Below are positions 33,001-46,400 of a stretch of DNA of 64,000 bases, piece by piece. A model generated the notes under the pieces. That model made no database searches. It saw only the letters and a program-made list of their open reading frames with translations, and had not been told where the DNA came from. The position numbers and the translations under genes were made by a program. The stretch comes from Sebastes aleutianus (taxonomy: Eukaryota > Chordata > Actinopteri > Perciformes > Sebastidae), in NCBI GenBank assembly GCA_916700875.1, contig CAKAKS010000031.1:8581977-8645976 (forward strand), in the 5' to 3' direction. The number at the start of each line of letters is the position of its first letter. The stretch's first letter is position 1.

Positions 33001-35549
33001 GGCTGCTTGGTTTCAATGGTTTTACAGCGTTACTCCAGCTCTCCACCCTGACCTTCCTGCCAGAGTCTCCCATCTATCTGCTGCTGTACAGAGAAGACCG
33101 TCAGGCCTGCGAGAAAGGTGTGAGAAAGCACTTTTGGCTTCAGGGGTTCCTTACAGTATTACCACTTTAATCTGTTGCTTTGTGACCCTCCCCTATAGCT
33201 CTAAAGAGGCTATGGGGCAACAAGGACCACAGCAGGGTGGTGGAGGAGATTCTGGAGGAGAAAGCTGCCTCGCAGTACACTCGCAGCCACTCGCTGATGG
33301 AGCTGATTCAGACCAAAGAGCTCCGTTGGCAGCTCCTCACCATAATCGTTATCACTGCCGCATTACAGTTCAGTGGCATCAGCAGCGTGAGTGACATGTA
33401 ATACTACGCTGAACACTCTTTTGCACAAGAGTAGTAAAATGTATTAATTGCTCTTGCTCTTGCTCATTTTGGATGTTTATTTAATGAGTTTTGATCAGGG
33501 ACATTTGATAACAGTTAAAACAAAACAAAAAATTGTGAACTACGCTCAAGTTGGCATTAATACTTAAAGGAACAGTGTGTAACATTTAGTTTAGTTAGAT
33601 CTAATACCAGAAATGGAATATAATATTCATAACAATGTTTTAGTGTAGAATTACCTGAAACTAAGAATCATTGTGTTTCCGTTAGCTTCGAATAAACCCT
33701 TCATCTACATAGGGAGCGGGTCCTCTTCACGGAGTCCACCATGAGGCTCCGCCGACCAAACACTGGCTCTAGAGAGAGCCTTTCACGTTTTTACGTTACC
33801 TGACACGCTTGTGAAACTGCAGTAACGTGAGCCGCTGAGTGCAAAACCGTGGTACCGCCAGCCGCTGTCTGACTTCCGTTGCTCCTAAAGTAGTGTTATT
33901 ATGGTAAGGATGGCCTCTGAGCGAGGCGAACGGTGTTACCGCGGTTTTGCGGCTCATCTAACCGCAGTCTTGGAAAGGGAGGAGTGAGCGGAGGGGTACT
34001 CAGCTGGTTGCAATCTGCAACCACATCACTAGATGCTGCCAAATCCTACACACTGCATCTTTAATTTTCACCAAAAGCCTCCCTTTTTTCCAATCAAAGC
34101 ACACTAGACATTTAAAGTAAGTATATTTGCTGAAGTAACAACATCCCATTACCCACTCCTCACTGCACTCAAGCCTGCTGTGCATGTTAAACTCAAAACT
34201 AGGAACATGTATACATCTTAAAATTAATTTCCATATAGACATGTAATTTGGCTCTAATTCAAATACTTCTTTCCAGGTGTTCTTTTATGCTTTTGAGGTG
34301 TTTCGTGCGGCAGGGATCCAAGAACACCTGTTACCTTACGCCAACATTGGAATAGGGCTGTGTGAGATGATCACCTCTGTAGCCTGTGTAAGTCCCCTTT
34401 CACTGATATCCCATCATTGTTTATACATTTGTTATATCAGTAAATTTTGAGTGTAATATCCCTTAGACATCCTGACATAAGATGTTTGTTTTTTCTAGTA
34501 TTTCTTTTGTCATTCAGGAAAACAATTCTGGAAAAAAAAAGCCTTTCCTCTGCTCTTTTCTCCGTCAATGACACCTGTCCTACTGTATAGTTAGAGCTCC
34601 CCTCTGTGGTTCACTGCTGTAAATGTGCTCTGATGTTGCAGTTCATGATTATTGAGAATACTGGCAGAAAAGTCCTGCTGATCGGAGGATACATGGGAGT
34701 AGCTGCAACGCTGGGCCTCCTCACCATCACTCTGTACCTGCAAGTGAGTCACCACAAAACCAGACACTGTTTACTGCATATTTCTGCATATTTTGATGCT
34801 TAAAAGATGACAAATGATGACTGAAAACAACAGAGTTTAACCCATAAACTTAAGCAATCCACCAGATCTTTTCATTCTCCTCAGAGTCAGGTCTCCTGGA
34901 TGCCGTACTGCAGCATGGCCCTCATTTTCATCTTTATTTTCTTTTTTGCCGGTGGACCAGGTATGTACTGTATAGCTATTTATCAAGGATTTCTATGTCA
35001 GTATTCAACAGTGATTACATCTTAATGCAATGTATACATCCCTCCTGTGTTCTTGACCCTCAGGTGGAGCAACATGTTCTCTTGGAGTGGAAATATTTAC
35101 TGTGGCATACGTAACAGCTGGAAGCGCCCTCTCCTGTGTTACCAACTGGACAGTCATGTTTTTAATGGGGATACTCTTCCCTGTCTTAGCGGTAAGCACA
35201 TTATTATCTTGGTCACATTTGGCATATTTATAACAACAGGCCAGTAGATTCCGTATGATTATCCAGGTGAAATCAGATTGAATGCATCACTCACACTGAT
35301 TCCTAAATGTCCTCAAAAATGCTTCCTTTCCAGGAGAAACTGCAACACTTTTGTTTTCTCATATTCCTGTTTTTCTGCGTCGCCTGCGGGCTGTACGTGA
35401 AGTTCAACGTCCCCGAGACCAAGAATCGGACAGCGCTGGAGATTACTGCAGAGTTTGAGAGGATGCACTCCAAATCTGGAGGGGAGAGGAAAAAATCCAC
35501 TGAACACGAAACTGACGCAAACCGAACAGACGAGTTGTGTGAATTGTGA
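27052..35549 (+). CDS. slc2a11l: SLC2A11-like facilitative sugar transporter (GLUT class II), 12 coding exons, 507 aa
   Basis: Coding exons are 27052-27090, 27348-27446, 27607-27767, 28309-28433, 28596-28725, 32969-33117, 33199-33386, 34277-34387, 34642-34743, 34885-34960, 35064-35191 and 35334-35549. All borders are AG/GT and phases join without a break (1524 nt). The product is a 12-helix major-facilitator sugar carrier of the plasma membrane. It shows ICAAGIGGTFQYGF in TM1 (about residue 22), GRKK after TM2, GRFLYGINAG in TM4, PESPIYLL (216) before the central loop, QFSGISS (291) in TM7, GPGGATCS in TM10 and PETKNRT (463) after TM12. ICAAGIGGTFQ and GPGG place it in class II with SLC2A5/9/11, closest to SLC2A11. 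It departs from canonical family motifs (QFSG for QQLSG, PESPIY for PESPRY). The substrate (glucose, fructose or other) cannot be read. Fish have several SLC2A11 paralogues, some needed in pigment cells; which one this is remains open. Confidence 0.93.
27796..28208. mobile_element. TTAA-type MITE (TTAAAGAGGACCTATTATG family) in slc2a11-like intron 3
   Basis: The left end TTAAAGAGGATCTAGTATG and the right end CATAATAGGTCCTCTTTAA are inverted repeats with two mismatches, and both ends carry TTAA. It includes an A19 run near 27880. It is 413 bp, non-coding and wholly intronic. TTAA ends suggest a piggyBac-type source (inference). Confidence 0.85.
29885..30330. repeat. Probable interspersed repeat (GTGTCACAGTTTGGAGAGCAGGAC type)
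   Basis: It starts GTGTCACAGTTTGGAGAGC and contains AGGACCCAAATGAAGG, CTTTAATAACACAAAAAGTC and repeated ACAGGTRAA segments, resembling a common fish interspersed family. It is G/A-rich and differs from the AT-rich intron around it. No second copy lies in the window, so borders are uncertain. Confidence 0.45.
30382..30675. mobile_element. Hairpin-type MITE with ~90-bp inverted arms
   Basis: The left arm begins TTTTTGATCCCGTTTGAATT (30382) and the right arm is its reverse complement ending AAATGGGATCAAAAA (30675). The arms remain alignable for about 90 bp, through TTAAAACATAATTTTGCAAG. A short unique loop (about 30480-30580) lies between. It is non-coding. Confidence 0.85.
30676..32747. mobile_element. 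AAGTATACTT-type element, copy 1, split by a pogo-like insertion
   Basis: The right part (32293-32747) starts TAAGTTTACTTAAAGAAAAC and ends CTTGAAGTATAC...TGTAAGGGT. The left part (30676-30721) ends AAGTACATTTGGCTATG. Together they align with the unbroken copy at 36357-36927. The first ~190 bp of the element are missing here and the hairpin MITE (30382-30675) abuts the break. Confidence 0.8.
30722..32292 (-). mobile_element. Defective pogo/Tigger-like DNA transposon, internal deletion
   Basis: The ends TAGGGGAGAGTGGGGTAA and TTACCCCACTCTCCCCTA (close inverted repeats) sit at a TA target inside the older AAGTATACTT element. On the minus strand near 31560-31790 is a broken reading frame with the CENP-B/psq-type helix-turn-helix pattern: GLTPKKCCELALELAER, then after a one-base frame change PNNWKEQGLAG. 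Further along (31170-31450) is a C-terminal-type stretch, SDLSVGDFVIVNFVSKGRSY. The DDE catalytic domain that should lie between is absent and stops are present. It is therefore a dead, deleted relative of fish pogo-like transposons. The CENP-B-like identity is recognised by pattern only. Confidence 0.75.
33564..34064 (+). mobile_element. TTAA-type MITE, family 'AGTGTGTA', plus orientation, in slc2a11-like intron 7
   Basis: The ends are TTAAAGGAACAGTGTGTAAC and CCTACACACTGCATCTTTAA, inverted repeats with a few mismatches, both with TTAA. The interior aligns in reverse to 26179-26755 and its right end to 48904-49070. Confidence 0.85.
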
Positions 35550-35770
35550 TCACATTCACAAAGGTCATAAAGGGTCAAACAGCAAACATTTAGCTTGAAG
35601 AAGTCATGTTATATCACACGGAGATGACTTGAATAGTTTAAATGTAGCAGAAACACAAGATAAAACTCATAGAGTCATACAGTTTAGAGAAATCTGTCTG
35701 TTTTTACTAAGTCAGCCATGTGAACCATGCAGCACGACTTTAATAAAAGTGGCTTTACTGTCTTTTATGA
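35550..35770 (+). other. slc2a11l: 3'UTR and polyadenylation signal of the slc2a11-like gene
   Basis: The stop TGA at 35547-35549 is followed by about 200 bp and a canonical AATAAA at 35742-35747, followed by T-rich text. Termination close to 35770 is inferred. Confidence 0.7.
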
Positions 35771-36356
35771 CTTTTTTCTCTTTGTTTTCATTGTGACATA
35801 ATTTTTTGGTGTGTTGCTGTTTTGTGTTTGTGTGTTCTTTAGTGGTAAACTTCTTTTTTTTTTAACTCAGACACGCAAGGCTGTGGTCATCTTTGTGCTT
35901 GGTTATCAGTGGTGTGCATGTTTAACCTCCCGGCTGAACAGATAGAGATCAAAACATCCAGTGTCCAGTTGCACTAACTTCAGCACAAATTGGATTGTGT
36001 TTGTGTACAAGACATGTGTTCATCTGCTGCATTATTTGACAGCTGTCAGTACTACTCTAAAGATTAATTTTTCACTATTTGTCATCTTTTTGTTTTTTGT
36101 GGAAATATACTTGAATTTTACACAAGTATACCTTCATAAAATAATCTTGAAGTATACTGCTTTTTAGTTCTCAATTTCCCCTAAATCACATAAAGTCTTT
36201 TCTCTTCAGGGAGATCATGAAAGCTGCATGTTTCCATACCTGTGCACACAGATCTTTGACTTTTGGTTTAGTCCTGCTCCACATGTCTACACTGTAGATG
36301 TTTTTAATTAGACAATAGGTCTATGTTTGTATTTTAGGTTATTTTAGGTGCTGACA

Positions 36357-36927
36357 ACCCTTACAAAAAATAAGTTTATTCAAGTATACTATTACTATAC
36401 TTCTTTTAAACTTAAAATAAGAGAGTATGCTTCCAGTTTACTTTTTATGTACTCATCAGTGATACACTTAACAAAATTATACTTAAGTATCCTTAGCTTA
36501 TACCGACAAGTATACAGAAAAGTCTAAATGTACTTGGAAATGTATACTGAAAAACCCAAGTACATTTGGCTAAGTAGTTCACTTAAAGAAAACTTACAAG
36601 TATACTTGCAATAAAAACTATTAAACAAGTAGTTTACTGAGAGTATACTTTAAAGTGTACCTTCATAAACTAAAAAGTGGGCTACAAGTATATAACTAGT
36701 AAATTAAGAGTATACCTATAAGTTCAATTGTATTATAGTTCATATTATAGTTGCAGTAGAAAATACTACTTGGATGTAAACTAGTTGTGTACTCAAAAGT
36801 TTACTACTCTTACATTCAAAGTATACTTTTATTGATTAAAACAATAATAAAGTATACTTGGGAATATACTGGAAGATACTTAAGTTCACTTCTTAAAATA
36901 AACTTGAAGTATACTTCTTGTGAGGGT
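36357..36927. mobile_element. AAGTATACTT-type element, copy 2, intact
   Basis: The ends are ACCCTTACAAAAAATAAG and, reversed, ACCCTCACAAGAAGTATAC. The body is rich in AGTATACTT and TAAAGTGTAC palindromes. It lies between the two plus-strand genes and is the intact reference for the split copy at 30676-32747. Confidence 0.85.
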
Positions 36928-37431
36928 TCTGTTCAGTGCAGCTTTTTGGTGAAACTATAAAGGCAAATGAATGATTCAAATATCTGAAATGTTTTGCTTT
37001 GGGTGAACACAGACAGGGACTGACGTTGATGGGGAAACTCCTTGCTATTACGCAGGCGTGCAGCCCCACCACACGTGTGCGCCTCTGATAACACAATCTA
37101 CACGTTCAAAGCCTCTTACTGTACTAAATGTTCCTGCATGGACGTGCAGGAGTGCGTGACTAATGCACACAGGGAGCAGTCGTTTACATCACCGACGGGC
37201 AAAAAAAGTCTCAGGGAGGAGTTCAGTTCCAGCCTGCGTGCGTGCGAAATAGAGAAAAACACCTTGACGCTGTAGTCTATGTGCACGCCTACAACATTTG
37301 GGTGAACTTGATTGACTGGCTGCAACAACAACAAAAAAGTGCTGAGTAGCAGATCAGCAGTTGCATGTGAATAAAACTGACAGCAGGAGATTGGAGATCA
37401 GCAGGCTTCGTTTACACTGTGAAGGACGAGG

Positions 37432-40400
37432 ATGGACAGTTTGGAGGAGACAGATCCCAGCAGCTCCTCTGATGGGCCCAGGGCGAAGAGAGGCTTTGAC
37501 CAGATGTGAGTGCATTTGATTTAGGGTCATAGCAATGGCAACAGCAGCACTAATGCTTTTTTATATCCTTTCAACATAGTCAACACTAACAATTTTTTGA
37601 AGTTTTGTAATTTTTTTCTCAGAAAAAATACTTTTTATAGTCCTTTTTTTTGTAATTTGTGTCTCATTGGTCACAGGTCAAGAGAAGCTCCTGTATTTAT
37701 TTCTACATTATTAACAAGTCATTATAATCAGGTTATTTCAACTTCCCCTCAAATCACAAAATGCTTTCTGACCCTCCTCACGTGCGTTTGCAAACCCCAT
37801 CACTAAATATTTTAACCAGCTGATCCTGAAACCTGTACAGCCGCCCCCACTTCGTTCACCCTGACAGCTTTTATGTGCTGGATTGATCTCAGGAAGAAAG
37901 ATCCCCAATAGCTCAGCAGCAGCAACACACTTCCAAAACAAGATCTTGCAGGTGTAAATTATTTACAGCAACCTTATATGTATGAACTGTCAGGGCGGGT
38001 TGAGACTGCAGCCGTCCACACTGGAGGTGCTGCAGATAGGCCTCTCTATCTCTGTCAGGGTGTCACTGATAAAGAGCGACACAGGAAACCATGTACAGTT
38101 ACACCGGTCCACACAACAGCCTGTGCTATAAATACATCATGGAGCCTTTTATTTGTAAATTGCAGTCATTTGAAACCGCACACAGGAAATACATCCAAGG
38201 AGCTAAAACTACAACAACCAAGGTCGAAATGTAGATGAAGTTAGTGAATTTCAAACAAGATAAAGCATTAAACCAACCTAATACTGGCACAGAAACAACA
38301 ATAACAAAACTGTCTCCTCCCCCTGTATGACATCTTGCCCTCAGGCCCAAATGAACCCAACCTCTCAGTGACTGATGCAAACAAGTACTGCAACATACTT
38401 TACTCTGAGAAACCTCCTTAGTCTATTCCAAACATGGGTTGTGCAATAAACATAAGTAACACTTCGTAGGTCTTGTGCTCAAACATGTTTCATCGTGCAT
38501 CTGCAGACTTCAGCTGTGTTTTTGCGTTTGATCACAGGGTGTTCGTCAACAGAAATCTGACGCTGGAGAACATCCAGTGCTATGGGTTTGACATGGACTA
38601 CACGTTGGCAAGTATGTGGAAGAAAGACCCTCTGAGTGTAAAAATGTTGTGTCACCATGAGGAGGTTGTAGATCTGAACTATTTGATTCTTTTGTGTGTG
38701 TGTGGGTGTGTTTGTTTACAGTGTATAAGTCTCCTGACTACGAGAGCCTGGGCTTTGAGCTGATAAGAGACAGAATGGTATCTGTCGGATACCCTCATGA
38801 ACTCCTCCGCTACACATACGACCCCAGCTTCCCCACACGGTTAGTTTGAAATCCTCTGTAACTGAGAAGTCATGCATGCAATAAAGTGATTCATTTACCT
38901 GACATACTATAGAAAAACAGGCGCTGAAATTCAAGCAATTTTTCTTTTCTTTGTCTCTCTCCCAGGGAACACAATTTGAAGTTATAATATTGCACTTGTG
39001 ACGCACTCAACGACCAACAGATTTGCCCCAAAGATGGCTATTTGTTTCATTAGAAAGTTTAAGGTCGAAATGGAATCAACCATCTTGTTTTAAATGAGGG
39101 TCCATAGACAAATGAATTAACAAACATTAAAGGCAGGGTTGGTGATTTCGAGAAACTAGCAAGAGTACACTAGACTTTTCCAATGAAAGTAGCTAGCTGC
39201 ACCAGCTCCAAAAGTCGCTAAATCTAGCGAGAAAGTCGCAAAGTCTGCAACACTGACAGCCCATCGCTTCAGGCCTCCTTCCAAAGCCACTCCCTCAAAA
39301 TTGTCATTATGAATGAAAACAACAAACATGGCTATTGTTAGTACAGGCAGATAGGTTGGTAGACAGACAGACAGACAGGTAGGGGGGCCGTCCAATCATT
39401 TCATTTGGGCCGAACGAAATGATTGGACGGGTTTATTATAGTCCTGCCGCAGCCACAGAGACCAGATTTTTTTCTTTTTTTTGTCAGAGCATTTGATTGA
39501 TTGATTGCTGTAAGGATGAGAATTTCAACCAATATAACAAAAAATATTTCTAAAATCTTTACCAACCCTACATTTAAATTAAAAGAAAAACTAGGCAAAA
39601 ATCGAATTTGAAATGTTTCAGAATTTCCAATAATTAGATTATAAAGGCAGAAGTCTGAAAATAAATAGAAATAAACTAGAGCTGAAAGGATTAGTCAGTT
39701 AATCTTTCAACGGAAATAATAGGCCAAACTTGACATCACCTTGGGCTTTAGGATATTGTGATTGCAGTGTGCAATTTTCACTATTTCTGACATTTCATAG
39801 ATAAAAAGGCCATTGCATTGCAGTCTGAATAGAACAGGACCGCACCCTACTGCCCTCTGGGCGCAGGCACTGAGCACATTGAGGTACATTGTGTACTGTT
39901 GTCTGTCATGTTGTAACTGTATCATTGTCTGCCGTGTACAGTGCTGCGGAGAGGAAGTTCCCCTTGGTGACAATAAAGTCTAAAAGTCTAAATCTAAAAC
40001 GATCAATTGACTAATTGAAGAAATAATTGTTTGGTTAATCAATATTCTGCTAGCTGCAGTCCTGAAATAAACATAGTTGCCTCCTTTATACCTGCTACAA
40101 CTATCAGTTCATGTCATGTCTCGCCTCCTTCTCTGTTTTTTTTTTTCCCACCCTCAGCGGTTTAGTGATCGACATCACATGTGGGAACCTCCTGAAGGTG
40201 GATTCAAATGGGAATATTTTAGTCTGCAGTCACGGCTTCCGCTTCCTCAAAGGGTAAAGTCTGAATCTTTACAGGATACAGGACAGAAATGTTGTTGAAT
40301 TGTGGTATCACTATGGACAATGAACTCAGGTGAAGGTCAGACAGACACATATGCATATACAAAGATAACAATATGTTTAATGGATAAACCCATCTTTAAA

Positions 40401-43400
40401 AGTTATAAGAAATATTAGAGGTGAGTTGAGATAATTAGTCCTAAAACATGCAGATTGGGTGAATTAGAAACTCTAAATGCTTCGTATAGGATGTGACTAT
40501 CAGGGTGTCTTTCCTTTATGGATGAATAGAAAAGCAATAATACAATATTGATAAAAACAAAATGGCTTATGATGTTGATGCAAACAGCACATAGATATTT
40601 AAAGATAACACTTTACTTTATATAATATATAATAATGTGACACTTTCCCAGCATATATATAGATATATATAGTTTGCCTGCATATAGTAAGTACATTTTG
40701 TTCCTAATACTTGTATACCATATATAATATATAGTATAGTATATTATATACTTAAGTCAACATTTTTAATTCAGGACTTTTGCTTGTAATGGAGTATTTT
40801 TCTAGCATTGCTACTTGAATGATCTAAATACTTCGTCCACCACTGGTTATAAATTTTAACAAAAAAATACAGAAGTATACTATTTGAATTTTATTTTCTA
40901 AAGAGTGGAAAACATGCAAACTAAAAAAAAAACAAAGTTTAGATTTTGACCATGAGTTGTATCATTTAGATTAAACTGAAATCCATTGAAGTAGTTTGGA
41001 TCCAACAGTAAAATGGGACAATTTTTTGTATTTTTACAGCATTTTTGCTGTGACTGGGGAAAAAATGTCAACTACAGTGTAATTAAAAACCTGCCTGTTG
41101 CAGTTGTTTGTGTTCGGATGCTACTCAGAGTTATTTATTGACGAAGGAAACACAAACTAACAATGACTGCAGCAGGACGGTCGCCTGAGACGAGCTGACT
41201 CAGTGTTCTGGTTACAAACCACAGCAGCAGATAACCAGATAATTAATAGACTATCACAAGCTTCCACACAGACTTTTGTAACCCTGAAACGTAAAATCAT
41301 GCACATTTGTTTACAGCTTTGTGTTGCTTCCACTCAGTTAGCTTGTATTTATGTGTTTGTAATATTAACTTGTGTTATGTTTGTGTTCCACAGACCAGAC
41401 ATTCACAACGACTACCCCAACAAGTTCATTCAAAGAGACGACACCGACCGTTTCTACGTTCTCAACACTCTCTTCAATCTTTCAGGTAGAAAATGCACCT
41501 GTAGACATGTTGAATTTGACAGTTATACATTATTAATATTTTTTTGTAGGGCTGGGCGATAATTCAATATAGTAATTTATCGGAATCATATCGTGATGAA
41601 ATCATAAATCAAGATATCGTGATACACAATTATGTCGTCTAAATTGATGAAAAGCACATACTGACTCAAATTCTCAGAAAATCTGATTTGATAAGAATTC
41701 TACTCATGGGAATACCCCAGTGTAGTTAAATCAAACTATTATCTTCATCTGATTACTCTATATTTGTGTGCCTGCATGTAAACGTAGTCAGTGTATAGCT
41801 TTTTCTCTATAATTTCAGTTGAAACTTATGTTAATTTTGCACTAAAGTTCTTAATTAAACTTAAGCCCAACAGGCAACAACAGCTGTGCTGACTTGACTA
41901 TGAATTGCCCCAAACTGCATGTGATTATCATAAAGTGGGCATGTCTGTAAAGGGGAGACTCCTGGGTACCCATAGAACCCATTTTCATTCACATATCTTG
42001 AGGTCAGAGGTCAAGGGACCCCTTTGAAAATCAGTTTTTCCTCGCCAAAGTTTCGCGCAAGTTTGGAGCGTTATTCTAGTGACAAGTTAGTATGACCTGG
42101 TTGGTACCAATAGATTCTTTAGGTTTTCTAGTTTCATATGATACCAGTATCTTCACTAGCTTTAAAACTGAGCCCGCTACAACCTAAAAATTGCAGTTGC
42201 ATTAATGCGTAAAAGAAATTAGTGGTGTTAAAATGAATGAATTATCACGTTAACTTTGACAGCCGTAAATTCTTAGCTAGATTTGGCGACTAAGTCGAAA
42301 AAAATATATCTTTTAAGTTGTTTTATATACAGACTTTTGTATAAATTATAAGGGTGTTTATTTGATTTTAGTTATACATGAGCAAATCTAATTTTGACAG
42401 CCTCAGAGCAGACAAATCCTGGTGCACCCCCGGTGATGTTTGACTGCTATATTGTGATATATATCGTTATCAAGATCTCAAATGACCTACAGAAGATTTC
42501 CATATCGCCCAGCCCTAATTTTGTCTCTAATTCTGTACTTTTTGCCACCCCAAACTCTTGAGAATTACAAATAAATTAAATAATTGTTTGTATTTAAAAA
42601 GTATTTTAAAAAAAGGAAAGTATATCCATTTATATTTACATGATATCAGCAACTTAAAAGTGTTCGCTAACTGACCCGTGTGTCCATGCACCCTGCAGAG
42701 ACTTACTTCTACACCTGCCTTGTGGACTTCTTCACCAGATGCACCAGATACACAAAGTGAGTGGACTTCGCGTCTTTCTTTCTTTTACCTTTCAGCTCTG
42801 AACTATTATAAATGAACCCGTGAATTATTTTGTCAAACTTCACCACTCTAAAAACTTAAATTCCTTCCAGGGACCCGAAAGGTTTCCAGCACGGCGATTT
42901 GTTTATGTCCTACAGAAGCATGTTCCAGGATGTTCGAGACGCCATGGACTTCATTCACGACACGGTGAATTAAATGAGCAATTAAAAGATGTAGAATTGT
43001 GTCCCACTGTTGGCATCAACTTTGTCTTTAACTCTTGTGCTGTATCTATATAGGGAACCCTGAAGGGACAAACTATCAAGAATTTGGAGAAATACGTTAT
43101 CAAAGATGTGAGTAAACTGACAAGATTATGCACCAAGAAAAAAGGTTGGAATATTCAACAAATGAATGTATTCTTTACAGCCAAACCTCCCTGTACTCTT
43201 GACCCGGATTAAAGGGGTGGCCAAGGTCTTCCTCGCCACCAACAGTGACTACAGCTACACTAAGGTGAGCCACATACATATATACATGTACTGTACCACG
43301 ACTAAACAAAACAAAGTGGAGACATTCAAAATGTGTTTTCTCCTTCCTCGTCAAGGTCATTATGAAATACCTGCTTGAAAATAATACTAAGGTAAGACAA

Positions 43401-46400
43401 TTTTATCTTTGCTTTCAATATTCAGAAAATATCCATTTAATTGAATCGTGTGAATTTATCATCATCTCTAGTCTGGAAGTTCCTGGCGCTCCTTCTTCGA
43501 CCTCATCGTGGTGGACACCAAAAAGCCTCTGTTCTTTGCAGAGGGAACGGTGCTGAGACAAGTGGACACGGTAGGAAAAAGTCTCTCATACTGAAGGTTT
43601 ACGTGTTAATGTGTCAATAATATGTTGTATTTTGGGACGCAGGACACGGGAAAGCTTCGGATCGGGACGTACACAGGCGACCTCCAACATGGAACTGTTT
43701 ACTCCGGAGGTGAGATTCATTTATGTGTTTTTATTTATTCATTGTTTTGGTTTTTAAGTTTGTATTGAGTTTTAAAGGTTCTCTATATGATATCCAGAGC
43801 ATTAATATAGCAGCAAACAACAATTTGCTATGTAAAGAGTCTACCTAAGCAGAGAATGAAGCCACTCTCCCTCTGTGTGTGTTGGAGTTTCTCCTCGCTT
43901 CGTTGACATCGCCTTGCCGGCAGCGCATGCTTTCAGTGCATGTTCGTGCATGTGAGCGTGCCCCACTGGCTAGCTCATGGCCACCACTCCGCACTTCGCT
44001 CATGCGGTGGTTACAGCTGATAATGCCGTCCTGTCCGATGGCGTCATTACGGAAGCGTAGAACCCGCCCTCTGGTTCCCCTTCAGGTTAACACTGTTAGC
44101 TATGTCTGCAGTGTTGCGGGTTTTTGTTTTTTTTCACGTTTAGCGCTGTAAGCACCGTTAGCTATGAGCCGCCAGCTCAGCTTTCGCCATGTTGACAGCC
44201 GCGCGGAGGCAATAGAAATGCTCCCAATCTCACATTTGGCACCTTTAAGGAACACAAACAGAAATTATTACACAGCTTTATTAAATAGTCGATTCTGATT
44301 GGTCAATCCCAGCGTTCTACGGTCTGTTATTCTATTCTGTATTCTACTTCTACGGAAGTAGTTCTGATGTCGGACTCTGGTGGAACATTTTTGTGTCAAA
44401 TTATTGATTTCATAAGTAAGTAGCCGTGTAATAAGCGGGATAATGTACAGCTAGCAGGTCATTGTTGTGAAATAAATCCCGACAGGGCGATGCGGTCGAC
44501 CCTGACACAAAGCGGAGGGGTCTTGCATCGCTCTGACCGGCTCGTTGTACATTATCCCTTACTTAACAAGTACAAAAGACCAAAAAAACAGACGCATAAA
44601 CAAACACCAAACACTAAAACAGCACAGACTAACCTTTTTTTTTTTAAAACAAATGTCTGTTTGCAGGATCTTCAGACGTCATCTGTGATCTGCTGGAGGT
44701 CAGAGGGAAAAACATCCTCTACATTGGCGACCACATCTTCGGCGACATCCTCAAATCTAAGAAGCGTCAGGGCTGGAAGACGTTTCTGGTCGTACCGGAG
44801 CTCACCAAGGAGCTGCAAGTGTGGGACCAGAAGAAAAGTAAGAACTAGCAGACTTAACTTTGTTGTTATTTTGATCATTTCAGAGTCTTGATGACTTTCT
44901 TGGTTTTCGCAGATCTGTTTGAGGAGCTGAAACGTCTCGACGTCTTCTTAGCTGAACTTTACAAGTGAGTTCTTCTTTACTTGTTGCCTAATTAACACTT
45001 AATGAATGTTCATGAAGTCATAAACAGCTAATAGATGATGAATTAATCAGAGAGTTCATATGGAATTGATGAATACATTATGACATATGATTTATCATTC
45101 ATACCCTAAGCATTTACTCTCTAATAACATTATTAAAGGCACATACTTTTAGTAAGTCATAATTTGTAAATCATCATCAGCTGTAGTGCATGTAAAACTG
45201 TTAAGGGAAAACAAACAAATCATCATGTGTATCATGTATTAATAATTAAGTTGAACTTATTTACTCTAGAATATTTGTTGTGTGTTGAAGTTTTGCAGAC
45301 CCTGTTTTCAGCTGCAACACGTGACATTTATCAAACATTTAGTAACCTTGTTGCCATGACATCAGCATTTTATTGTTCACTTTCTACAAGAACTTACGAC
45401 ACAGTCACATGAAGCGATGACCAAGCTGTTTTTTTTGTTTTTTGCATTGGTCGTCTGAAGGCACCTGGACAGCGACAGTCAGGAGAGTCCTGACATCAGC
45501 GCCGTTCAGACGAGAATGAAGGTGAGCTCTATGTAGCCAAACACAACTTCATATTAAACTTCTTTTCAGCATTTAGAGTCCCCAGGGGTTTAACACACAG
45601 CTTCACTCATAATTAGAAATATTCAAGCTTGTCCATTCAAATTCTACCTCCTCCCTTTATATTGACAGCCCAAAGCACTGCAGTGAGAACTAGATAGTTA
45701 GATCATTAATGATACATGAAATAAGGGGCATTTGTTTCCTACTACGAGGACTAGGTATAAACTAGGCATGATGCCAAATGTGGACACTGCTCCAGAAAAA
45801 GTTCTTAGTTTTAGTGACAGGTATGTAAAACCAAAGAATCGTTCACGCAGTCCATCGTTGGAACGCTTTTCAAGACCAGAACAATCATTTAAAAAGAGAT
45901 TGTTCTGGATGCATTATTGCAACAGAAACAAACTAAAACGGGAGGTCTCCTGTTATAAACAGTTGTGTTTCAGATGTTTTACAGTTTTCTGCAACTTTTA
46001 AAACACAATTTCTGAAAGTAGGGCCCTCTTTGTTGAAACTCTACCCACCAAAACCAAAATCATATAAATAAACTATATATTTAATCTCTTGCAAAGCAAA
46101 CACTTCATTCAAAACTATATAAACTATTCAAAAAAATGCTATTTTTTGCATCACAACTGTACACACAAACACCAAATAAATAGCTCTGTCCACATGCCAA
46201 CTGCACACTGATGTGCCAAGTATAAGACATGATCTTTTAAACTCTTTGGCATTTTCTATTGTAGCAGGCTATAAATATGGACTATGAACACAAATGCAAT
46301 GGAGAAATAAACAAATGTGTTTATTCTCAATACTCATACTCATACTATCAGTATCAGACACAATTACTTTAACTGAATATGACATGAACATAGTTACTGT

